Shown: positions 28,256 through 36,044, numbered from the stretch's first letter. The stretch is 42,263 nucleotides of DNA from Candidatus Vogelbacteria bacterium RIFOXYB1_FULL_42_16 (GCA_001823055.1 MHTH01000006.1:1-42263), one strand, 5' to 3'. A program made the numbers and translations. The notes: a model not told the origin generated them from the sequence alone.

Positions 28256-28621
28256 CTACCCCCGCCAACCGCGAAAAAGATTTTTAATCGCTCGGCCACC
28301 ACGCCGAAAAATAGATTTTTGTCTTTTATCATACTTGTTGACTTCCCGCATCATCAGGTCTTTGGCACCATCAACCGCCAAATACATATCTTCATTTTCC
28401 GCTACCGTCCGCAACTGTTTACCGCGATAAACCAGATTCATTTCCGCTCGAAAAATTTGACCAGTTTTATGATGATGAGTAATCAAGCCAACTTCCACAT
28501 TGATTTGCGAATTATCTGCTTGGTCGCCGAGTCTTTTTTCCAGATTGGATATTTTTTCCCGAATATAACTATTCAGCGCCGGCGTCAATTCCAAACTCAA
28601 GGCCTTGATATTAGTAATCAT
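28256..28621 (-). CDS. hpf: Ribosome hibernation promoting factor / RaiA-like
   Basis: SLELTPALNSYIREKISNLEKRLG...FRAEMNLVYRGKQLRTVAENEDMYLAVDGAKDLMMREVNKYDKR. Confidence 0.88.
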   Translation of the reverse strand: MITNIKALSLELTPALNSYIREKISNLEKRLGDQADNSQINVEVGLITHHHKTGQIFRAEMNLVYRGKQLRTVAENEDMYLAVDGAKDLMMREVNKYDKRQKSIFRRGGRAIKNLFRGWRG

Positions 28622-28675
28622 AGAGTTATTTTTTAAAAAAATTGTTAATTCCGACTCAAAAACTACCTCTTTTGA

Positions 28676-28909
28676 TTATAACACCAGATTGTCTGGTAAG
28701 GAAAAAATCTTGCTCGGACTATGATGCCCGCTAACAATTCTGATTTGGCCATCTTTCAGTCCCAATTCATGAGCCACGAGTTTTATAATACCCTGATTGG
28801 CCAAATTTCTCTCGGCTGGCGCCTGCACCCACACTCGCCAAGTGTCAGTCGAGATTTTTTCTATTTTATCTTCTTTGGCTTCGGGCACCGCCCGAATTTT
28901 TAAATACAC
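28676..28909 (-). CDS. DUF167 (YggU-like) protein
   Basis: 77 aa; MYLKIRAVPEAKEDKIEK...WRVWVQAPAERNLANQGIIKLVAHELGLKDGQIRIVSGHHSPSKIFSL. Confidence 0.85.
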   Translation of the reverse strand: MYLKIRAVPEAKEDKIEKISTDTWRVWVQAPAERNLANQGIIKLVAHELGLKDGQIRIVSGHHSPSKIFSLPDNLVL

Positions 28910-28950
28910 GATATCAAAAAATTAATAATTAAAAAATTAGAGGCTTTTGA

Positions 28951-29763
28951 TTACAACGGGCTCTTGATATTTTTCAGCGCCGGATTGGTCACATGAGTGT
29001 AAATCTGCGTCGTACGGATATTGGCGTGACCCAAGAGTTCCTGAACGAAACGAATATCAGTGCCATTTTCCAATAAATGCGTAGCGAATGAATGCCGTAA
29101 ACTATGAAAAGTGGCTTCTTTATTGACGCTAGACAGTTTCAAAGCTCTTTCAAAAACCATTTGCGCTGTCCGTTCGGTTAGCTTGCCACCTCGTTCGCTC
29201 TCAAAAACGAAATCATCACCCGATTTGCCGGCAATTAAATTTCTCAAATTATTGACTAGCTTGTCCGGCACCAAAGTTATTCGGTCTTTCTTGCCCTTAG
29301 CTTCTTTAAGATGGATAGTAAGTTCTTCTAAATTCAAGTCCCTGACTTTCAAATTGATGGCTTCGCTTACTCGCAAACCGGCGCCGTAAGACAATGTTAA
29401 TAGTAAAAGGTGTTTGGCATTTTTAACTGTTGCAAGTAAATCCTGTATTTCCTGACGACTCAAGACAACTGGTAACGATTTATTGCGTTTGGCAAATCTG
29501 ATATTAAATGTCTCCGATGATCTGATTACATCATGATAAAAATATTTGATAGCATTGAGATAGAGGTTAATGGTTTGCGATGAGTAATCCTTGTCTTGTT
29601 TTGATAATAAATATTCTCTAATATTGCCTTGATCCAATTTGTCTAAATTTGATTGTTTATAATTAAAATAATCCTCCAAGCATGATAAATAAGCATCGAT
29701 TGTCTTAGGGCTGTAATTGCGTATTTTTAGCTCCGTTTTTACTCGTTCTAATAATTGTTGCAT
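28951..29763 (-). CDS. Tyrosine recombinase, candidate integron integrase (XerC/D-like core)
   Basis: Catalytic R (GAGLRVSEAI), K (AKGKKDRI), HxxR (HSLRHSFATHLL), LGHANIRTTQIYTHV with Tyr, C-term NIKSPL; divergent from three attC-bearing cassettes. Confidence 0.85.
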   Translation of the reverse strand: MQQLLERVKTELKIRNYSPKTIDAYLSCLEDYFNYKQSNLDKLDQGNIREYLLSKQDKDYSSQTINLYLNAIKYFYHDVIRSSETFNIRFAKRNKSLPVVLSRQEIQDLLATVKNAKHLLLLTLSYGAGLRVSEAINLKVRDLNLEELTIHLKEAKGKKDRITLVPDKLVNNLRNLIAGKSGDDFVFESERGGKLTERTAQMVFERALKLSSVNKEATFHSLRHSFATHLLENGTDIRFVQELLGHANIRTTQIYTHVTNPALKNIKSPL

Positions 29764-29875
29764 GTATTTAGGGTTTATTGCTATAATTAGGTCATGGACA
29801 ATTTGTCTGCCATTCGTCTTTCATACGTCTATTAGTATTATATCACAAAACTATTCGCATAGAAACTAGTTGGAC
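29764..29875 (+). promoter_or_regulatory. Candidate attI region between integrase and first cassette
   Basis: Integrase ATG ends at 29763; first G^TT boundary (GTTGGAC) at 29869-29875. Internal att boundaries not determinable by eye. Confidence 0.6.
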
Positions 29876-30598
29876 GAAATAGCAAAAACCTCTTTACTTT
29901 TTATTAAAATTTTGACAGTTTATTATTAATCATACAAAATATGAAGACACCAGACCAAATGGTACCTTATCTAAAGGAGAAAAAAATGGACATCGAGAAA
30001 AAAGAGTTGCACCAGCCAGTCCTTCATATTTTAAAGGAAACGGCAGAAAAGTTTCGCTCTTTAGACCAGGAAGCAGATGTAGCCCTTCAAAGCAAGCGTG
30101 ACACTGCAACCTATAAGCAAAAACTTGAAGAACGAGCGAAACTTTTAATCAATCTTCCAAATCTTTTGTCGGGTAAATTGGAAGACCTTGATTCAGAAGT
30201 TAAGCAAAGAATTGTGCGTGATATTGAATGGTTTGCAACAAGTGCAAATGAAGCGTTGGAGAATAATAATGGTTTTGCGCTTGGAGTACTGCTCACGCAC
30301 CAAGGTAGTAAAAATACCGACAAAAACGATTTGGAAGAATTGATTGCCTTGCTTGAAAAATAAACTGTCAAAATTTCTTTTTTAATCGGAGTCGGCTTTT
30401 GCTACATCGTCCAACACGGGATAAGCGGTTCAGGATTGGCACTCATTTTATAAAATAATGTGTGTGCCAATCCTTCTCCCAAATTCGTTTCCCTTTTATT
30501 TCAAATACATCAATGATTAGTGTGTTTAAAATAATTGAGAAGTGTATATCAAGTTTAACAAATTAAATCGGGAAACGAACTTCGCTTATCCCGATACG
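29870..30598 (+). mobile_element. Integron gene cassette 1 (729 bp)
   Basis: Starts G^TTGGAC; its attC opens with GTCCAAC (30409-30415), the exact reverse complement. Confidence 0.85.
29986..30363 (+). CDS. Hypothetical cytosolic helical protein (cassette 1 cargo)
   Basis: AAAGGAG Shine-Dalgarno just upstream of ATG 29986 (MDIEKKELHQPVLHILKETAEKF...); listed ORF starts at 29941. Confidence 0.75.
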   Translation: MDIEKKELHQPVLHILKETAEKFRSLDQEADVALQSKRDTATYKQKLEERAKLLINLPNLLSGKLEDLDSEVKQRIVRDIEWFATSANEALENNNGFALGVLLTHQGSKNTDKNDLEELIALLEK

Positions 30599-30604
30599 TT
30601 ATAT
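30409..30604 (+). repeat. attC1 (about 196 bp)
   Basis: R'' GTCCAAC; L stem CGGGATAAGCG (30417-30427)/CGCTTATCCCG (30583-30593); R' GTTATAT (30598-30604); interior hairpins AGGATTGGCAC/GTGCCAATCCT and CGTTTCCC/GGGAAACG. Confidence 0.85.
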
Positions 30605-31489
30605 GAAATAATGAAAAATTCTTTTTGCCCTACTGGGCAAAATTAATCGGGACAAATTTATTTTTAAAATTAAAATATTATGAAAAAAATCGCAACTATC
30701 GTTTTAGTTATTGTGCTTTTAATCGTAGCTGGCACATTATCATTTTTAATATTTAACAAGCAAAAACCAAATAACCAAATTTCTTTAACTGGTATTGATT
30801 CATCACAAATCAGGCCGGAAATAAAAATTTATCTTGATGAATTATACGACAGCGAAATTACATCAATAGAACACACAACCGATAGTATAGAGGAAAGCAC
30901 AAGAAGGTTTCCTGATAATCCTAAAATTTTTGAAGCTGGCAGATTTAAAGTTGTTCTTAATAATGACGGCGATAAAAAAGTAATGATTTTTCAAACCGAA
31001 GAAAAAGTAGGCCATATCGCGCCAGTTATTCCCGGTAAAACTGATGTTGGCGGCTATGTTGAAATTCAAAGAAATCCAGAAAGTGACAATTCCGAGGATA
31101 TAGCGCATACGACCCAAAGTATTGAAAATCAAGATAAATTAAACAATATTGCTGATTTAAAACTAAATGAATTTGAACTGGATTATTTAATTAGAATATT
31201 GTACAAAAAGTTTGAAAAACCATTGACTGATGAGCAGGCGCAAAATTTAAATGAAATTAAAGATTATGCCCTGGCGATTAAATTTAGTGGCAGGGATGGC
31301 ATAACCCAATATCATAATAGTTTGGTTAATGAATTAAAAAAATAAATTTGTCCCGATGAATAATTCGCTAATCGCGAATTAAGAATTTTTCATTACATCA
31401 TATAACAGCGTGTATGCGGTTCGTGCTTGGCTCCGCCAAATACTCGCCCATATCCGCCTAAATCGGCGGACATCGCATACACGCGAACG
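30599..31489 (+). mobile_element. Integron gene cassette 2 (891 bp)
   Basis: Starts G^TTATAT; its attC opens with ATATAAC (31400-31406), the exact reverse complement. Confidence 0.87.
30680..31345 (+). CDS. Hypothetical N-terminally membrane-anchored protein (cassette 2 cargo)
   Basis: 221 aa, N-terminal TM KKIATIVLVIVLLIVAGTLSFLIF then soluble acidic domain. Confidence 0.75.
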   Translation: MKKIATIVLVIVLLIVAGTLSFLIFNKQKPNNQISLTGIDSSQIRPEIKIYLDELYDSEITSIEHTTDSIEESTRRFPDNPKIFEAGRFKVVLNNDGDKKVMIFQTEEKVGHIAPVIPGKTDVGGYVEIQRNPESDNSEDIAHTTQSIENQDKLNNIADLKLNEFELDYLIRILYKKFEKPLTDEQAQNLNEIKDYALAIKFSGRDGITQYHNSLVNELKK

Positions 31490-31495
31490 TTAGGC
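31400..31495 (+). repeat. attC2 (about 96 bp)
   Basis: R'' ATATAAC; L stem GCGTGTATGCG (31408-31418)/CGCATACACGC (31474-31484); R' GTTAGGC (31489-31495); interior TCCGCC-TAAATC-GGCGGA. Confidence 0.9.
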
Positions 31496-31921
31496 GAAAT
31501 TTAAATCCTCACTTAACCCATTCAATTTATGAAAAAATATTTACTAATAGCATTTATCTTTTCCGCATTAGTATTGTTGATAGTTTTCGTATTTTTTAAG
31601 AAGGACTCTTTATCAAAAAAATCTGCCACGCCACTAAATAAAGAAATTCTTATTGAGTCATGTCACCAAACGGGTGGTACTTGGAAAGAAGAATCTAATC
31701 CTTGCGAACCTACTTGCGACTATCAACGTAAAAAATTAAAAGGTGAGAAGCTCACTTGTATTGCTCTGGTAGTGCCTAATTGCGAATGCGAAAAAGATAA
31801 ATGCTGGAATGGATCAAGTTGTGAGCCACTTTAACCGGATTTAAACATCGCCTAACACGGCATATACGGTTTCATTACATTACACCCATATTGCTATTGC
31901 AACATCGTATATGCCGAAACG
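31490..31921 (+). mobile_element. Integron gene cassette 3 (432 bp)
   Basis: Starts G^TTAGGC; its attC opens with GCCTAAC (31850-31856), the exact reverse complement. Confidence 0.88.
31529..31834 (+). CDS. Short Cys-rich secreted/anchored hypothetical protein (cassette 3 cargo)
   Basis: 101 aa; N-terminal hydrophobic segment; ESCHQTGGTWKEESNPCEPTCDYQRKKLKGEKLTCIALVVPNCECEKDKCWNGSSCEPL. Confidence 0.75.
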   Translation: MKKYLLIAFIFSALVLLIVFVFFKKDSLSKKSATPLNKEILIESCHQTGGTWKEESNPCEPTCDYQRKKLKGEKLTCIALVVPNCECEKDKCWNGSSCEPL

Positions 31922-31927
31922 TTAACT
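31850..31927 (+). repeat. attC3 (about 78 bp)
   Basis: R'' GCCTAAC; L stem CGGCATATACG (31858-31868)/CGTATATGCCG (31906-31916); R' GTTAACT (31921-31927). Confidence 0.9.
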
Positions 31928-31931
31928 CAAA

Positions 31932-31970
31932 CAACAAGCTTGGGAGAAAGATATTCTCCCAAGCTTGTTG
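31932..31970. terminator. 17-bp perfect hairpin at distal end of cassette array, between convergent genes
   Basis: CAACAAGCTTGGGAGAA-AGATA-TTCTCCCAAGCTTGTTG. Confidence 0.7.
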
Positions 31971-31988
31971 AGACAATTTGAGAGGTTT

Positions 31989-32840
31989 CTACTTTAGAGC
32001 GTAGCGCACATTGACCGTCACCTCGATTTCTTGCGAACCAGCCTCGATAGCTGGCGCTGATTCAGCCACCATAGCATCACCGCCCATGCCTAGACCAAGG
32101 CTCTTGGCATACATCGGAATCGGTGAACCATATTCGTCAATAGCCAGAATTCTTCCTAATGATATGCCACTTTCTTTAGCCAGACGTTTGGCCTCAATTT
32201 TAGCTTTGGCAATCGCTTCAGCTTTGGCCAAGAGACGCGCGCCGGCCGGATCGTCCAATTCAAAACGCAATTGCGAAACATTATTCGCACCGTTAGTCAC
32301 CACGCCGGACAACAAAGTGCCGAGATTTTTTTGTTCAAAATCACGCACAGTTACCTCGACAGTATTGTTAAAACTATAACCGACAATATCAGCCGGTGGA
32401 CAAGGTTGCGGTTCGGCCAACCCAAAAGTCGGGGCACCAGCAGAACCACCGCTTGTGGCCAGACCAATACTAACGACCCCGCGGTTACCACAAGCATAAC
32501 TTTGATAGCGAGGTTCCATCGAATAACCAGTGGTTTTAATGTCTTCTTTTGGTACACCCTGCTTTTTTAGAAAAGCTACGATCTTATTTGATCGATCGTC
32601 GTTATCTTTTTTCGCTTTGGCAATATCTTTTCCACCCTCGGTTTTAATCGAATAAGAAAAGCGAGCGACATCCGGCTTGGCAATGACTTTACCAATACCA
32701 GTAATAGTGATCGCCGGACTATTCAAGGCCGTGGACTTGGCGTAGGCATCGGCATAAATAAAAACTCCCACCGCTCCAACGATCAAGGCCAGAGCCTTGA
32801 TGCCAGTGACAATCATTTTAATTTTTTCTTCTTTGTTCAT
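31989..32840 (-). CDS. SIMPL (DUF541) domain protein, membrane-anchored
   Basis: PAITITGIGKVIAKPDVARFSYSIKTEGGKDIAKAKKDNDDRSNKIVAFLKKQGVPKEDIKTTGYSMEPRY. Confidence 0.85.
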   Translation of the reverse strand: MNKEEKIKMIVTGIKALALIVGAVGVFIYADAYAKSTALNSPAITITGIGKVIAKPDVARFSYSIKTEGGKDIAKAKKDNDDRSNKIVAFLKKQGVPKEDIKTTGYSMEPRYQSYACGNRGVVSIGLATSGGSAGAPTFGLAEPQPCPPADIVGYSFNNTVEVTVRDFEQKNLGTLLSGVVTNGANNVSQLRFELDDPAGARLLAKAEAIAKAKIEAKRLAKESGISLGRILAIDEYGSPIPMYAKSLGLGMGGDAMVAESAPAIEAGSQEIEVTVNVRYALK

Positions 32841-32912
32841 TTTTTTATTTTTTATCCGCTGAAATAAATTTATTTATAAATTTAGCTTGATTATTTCACC
32901 GAAGTTGTTATT

Positions 32913-34103
32913 TTAATACCTTTCGACTTTTGAACGCAAAGTGATCTTAACCACCTGCGGATCTATTTTAATTAATTTGACATAGGCCGGATAAGAGATA
33001 TTGTCATTTTTAATTTGAACATCTTGCCAGCCCGCCTCGGCTTTAGGTAAGTCAATTATAGCCTTGACTTGACCGGAATCAAGACCGCGCAAGTCTTTTT
33101 CATTACCCGTCACTGTCACCTTGATACTTTGAGGACTAACTTGCTCCACCACCAGATTTTCTCTGATGAATCGAGCTTCAATCGGCACCGACAGGGTCTT
33201 GGTCACTGTCCCGCCGGAAAAAACATAACTAAACCAAAAAATAAAAGCCAACGAAACCGAAACAACTTTCATCCAAGTATTGCGAGCTAAAAAATAATGC
33301 CAAAAACCAGTAGTCAAATGGGTGTTAACCTTGATATGATCGCTAATTTTAACTCTCAATTCATCGACAGAAGTTATCAATTGTAACTTACCATCTCGAG
33401 CAATCGAGATATCACCTCTTTCTTCGGAGACAATCACCGCCAGAGCGTCAGATCTTTCGGTGATACCGGCCCCAGCCCGATGACGAGTCCCCGCCTTATC
33501 AAAACTCTGATAATTTTCGGCCAGAGGCAAGTGAACTCCAAAACGATAGAGACGATTGTTGTCGATAATGACTGCGCCATCGTGACCCGGACTGGAAGTG
33601 TCAAAAATACTCAAAAGAAGCGGTGAACTGACTTTGCCGTCTAAAAGCCAACCTCCTTCGACTAAAGTATCAAGCGGATAGTCACCCGGAAAAACCAACA
33701 AAGCGCCAATCTTTTTCTTGGACATAATATCGACCGCTCGCATCACCGCTAACGAAACTTCGTCGGAAATAGTTTTTTTCTTTTCCCAAACTATTTTTTG
33801 ACCGGAAATAAAAAACCAATCAAAAAAACGTCGCAGATCTCGTTGAAAAATAATCGCCAGAAAAAAGATGGCGAAGGTCAAAAAAGGTTGAAAAATCTGT
33901 CGAGTCAAGCCTAAATCAAACTTGGTCGATAAAAAATAGATGCCCGAAATCAAGACAATCGCGTAAAAAATAAAATAGGACCGAGTCTGCCGAATAAAGA
34001 TCAAGGCAACATAAAAAAGTGAAGCAACAATTAAAACGTCTAGAAAATCCTTGAGTTCAATCAAAGATAGGAAGTGAGATAAGTAATTCTGGTAGTAAGC
34101 CAT
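32913..34103 (-). CDS. CdaA-like diadenylate cyclase with C-terminal YbbR/CdaR-like domain
   Basis: Three N-terminal TM helices, DGAVIIDNNRLYRFGVHLPL (DGA) and GTRHRAGAGITE (RHR), second TM (WMKVVSVSLAFIFWFSYVFSG) and a C-terminal YbbR-type beta domain. Confidence 0.85.
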   Translation of the reverse strand: MAYYQNYLSHFLSLIELKDFLDVLIVASLFYVALIFIRQTRSYFIFYAIVLISGIYFLSTKFDLGLTRQIFQPFLTFAIFFLAIIFQRDLRRFFDWFFISGQKIVWEKKKTISDEVSLAVMRAVDIMSKKKIGALLVFPGDYPLDTLVEGGWLLDGKVSSPLLLSIFDTSSPGHDGAVIIDNNRLYRFGVHLPLAENYQSFDKAGTRHRAGAGITERSDALAVIVSEERGDISIARDGKLQLITSVDELRVKISDHIKVNTHLTTGFWHYFLARNTWMKVVSVSLAFIFWFSYVFSGGTVTKTLSVPIEARFIRENLVVEQVSPQSIKVTVTGNEKDLRGLDSGQVKAIIDLPKAEAGWQDVQIKNDNISYPAYVKLIKIDPQVVKITLRSKVERY

Positions 34104-34259
34104 AAATGAAAAACTGGGCTATTGGCCCTTTAAAATAGTAATACGTGCTCAAAAGAGCTTTTCTTTCAGGGCTATTTTAGCACAAAGGATATTTTCTGAC
34201 CACTATTTCTCCCCCAGACCGCAAGATGATATACTAGAGAATAAGCCGATTAAAAAATT

Positions 34260-35513
34260 ATGTCTCAAATAAAATCTATTATCGCTCGGGAAATTCTTGA
34301 TTCTCGTGGCTACCCCACCGTCGAAGTTGACCTAACTTTGGCTGATGGTTCTTTTGGTCGCGCCTCGGTCCCCTCCGGCGCTTCTACCGGCTCGCACGAG
34401 GCGATCGAATTGCGCGATGGCGACCAAAAACGTTATCACGGCAAAGGTGTCCTCCAAGCCGTCGAAAATATCAACCAAGAATTGACCGGCGCCTTGACCA
34501 GTCAAGACTTTGATCAAAACTCCCTCGATACTAAAATGATCGACCTTGACGGCACCGCCAACAAAAGTCGCTTGGGCGCCAACGCCATTTTAGGGATATC
34601 GTTAGCTTTTGCCAAAGCAGTCGCCCAATCACAAAAAATTCCTCTCTATCAATACTTCGCCGATTTAGGCGGGACATCATTACCTTTTAAATTACCTAGA
34701 CCACTGATGAATATTTTAAACGGTGGACAACACGCCACCCACTCGACCGACCTGCAAGAATTTATGATTATACCGATCAGCGCTCCTAATTTTCATGAAG
34801 CTTTACGTTATGGCGCCGAAACTTTTCAAGCTTTGAAAAAAATCCTTGAAGCCAGAGATTTGCGAACAACAGTCGGCGATGAGGGCGGTTTTGCCCCAAC
34901 TCTAACTTCTAATGCCGAAGCGATCGAGATTATTTTAGAGGCGATTAATTCTGCCGGTTTTAAACCGGGTCAAGATATCGCGCTGGCCATCGACGTCGCC
35001 GCTTCCGAACTTTACCTTGACAACAAATATCATTTAAAAACCGAGAATCGCCAGTTGACGAGTGAAGAAATGGTCGCTCTATTTGAAGATTGGATTGATA
35101 AATATCCGATTATTTTGATCGAAGACGGTCTAGCCGAAGATGATTGGGCTGATTACAAATTGATGACCGCCAAGCTGGGAGGAAAAATACAAATTGTCGG
35201 TGACGATCTCTTTGTCACCGATCCTGTTCGCCTGCAAATGGGCATCGATCAACAAGTCGCGACGAGTATTCTAATTAAACCAAACCAAATTGGCACCGTC
35301 ACCGAAACGATCAAAACAATCCAACTGGCTAAGAAAAATAATTATCAGACCATCATTTCTCACCGCTCGGGCGAAACCGAAGACACCACCATTGCCGACT
35401 TGGCTGTCGGTCTCAACGCTGATTATATAAAAACCGGCTCGCTTTGCCGGTCAGAAAGAATCTGTAAATACAATCAATTGCTTCGCATCGAAGAAGAATT
35501 GGAGAAAAAATAG
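34260..35513 (+). CDS. eno: Enolase
   Basis: [65 protein letters not shown]. Confidence 0.97.
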   Translation: MSQIKSIIAREILDSRGYPTVEVDLTLADGSFGRASVPSGASTGSHEAIELRDGDQKRYHGKGVLQAVENINQELTGALTSQDFDQNSLDTKMIDLDGTANKSRLGANAILGISLAFAKAVAQSQKIPLYQYFADLGGTSLPFKLPRPLMNILNGGQHATHSTDLQEFMIIPISAPNFHEALRYGAETFQALKKILEARDLRTTVGDEGGFAPTLTSNAEAIEIILEAINSAGFKPGQDIALAIDVAASELYLDNKYHLKTENRQLTSEEMVALFEDWIDKYPIILIEDGLAEDDWADYKLMTAKLGGKIQIVGDDLFVTDPVRLQMGIDQQVATSILIKPNQIGTVTETIKTIQLAKKNNYQTIISHRSGETEDTTIADLAVGLNADYIKTGSLCRSERICKYNQLLRIEEELEKK

Positions 35514-35548
35514 ACCCGACGTCGCTTGTTGCGCGTGACGCCGGGTCT
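35512..35548 (-). terminator. Terminator hairpin between eno and the 35631 gene (minus-strand T-run)
   Basis: AGACCCGACGTC/GACGCCGGGTCT (one mismatch) followed by TATTTTTTC on the minus strand. Confidence 0.7.
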
Positions 35549-35630
35549 TGGGGAGTGAAAGCCTGATCTGGTCTCACTGCCCTTTTTCAACTTTCGTTTT
35601 TGGTGGCGTGAAAATCATCGCCACCAAACT

Positions 35631-36044
35631 TCATTCGAGAGCAGTCGGATGCTCGAGATATGATTTGGCTTTGTCCGCCAAACAATACCGACCACCCGAC
35701 AGATCGTCGATAAAACCATTGGAGACCAACCATTGCCAGTTGATCTCGATGATCTCGACAAATTGACCGATATCGAGATTGCGCACTCGTCTCAGTTCGT
35801 CAAGCAAAAACGATTGCCAAGAAAAAAAGGCGTGAATCGCGCACAACAGATCAAAGCGATGGTCGCACAGATCTTCGGCAATCTTTTTTTCTCGCCAACC
35901 AGCCAACGAGACGACATTGGCTGGCAAGATCTTTTCAGCCAAATCAGCCTTGGGCTTAGCCTGTCCACTTTTCGACTTAGACGGCGGAAACATCCGTCTC
36001 GACCCCTTGGCGCTACCGGGCCAACGTCCTCTAAAGAACTTCAT
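35631..36044 (-). CDS. Hypothetical protein
   Basis: ORF with AAAGGAGG Shine-Dalgarno upstream of ATG at 36044; MKFFRGRWPGSAKGSRR.... Confidence 0.65.
   Translation of the reverse strand: MKFFRGRWPGSAKGSRRMFPPSKSKSGQAKPKADLAEKILPANVVSLAGWREKKIAEDLCDHRFDLLCAIHAFFSWQSFLLDELRRVRNLDIGQFVEIIEINWQWLVSNGFIDDLSGGRYCLADKAKSYLEHPTALE

Noticed and set aside
28951-29763. Recombinase as the chromosomal XerC/XerD for dimer resolution
   Set aside because: Possible from sequence alone, but the divergent position next to three permuted attC sites favours the integron role; not fully excluded.
29869-31927. Cassette region as a transposon or prophage remnant
   Set aside because: No transposase, phage genes or single flanking TIR/TSD pair; boundaries are instead multiple, directional G^TT sites.
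30409-31927. CRISPR-like repeats
   Set aside because: Repeated dyads differ in sequence and length and are separated by ORFs; no cas genes seen.
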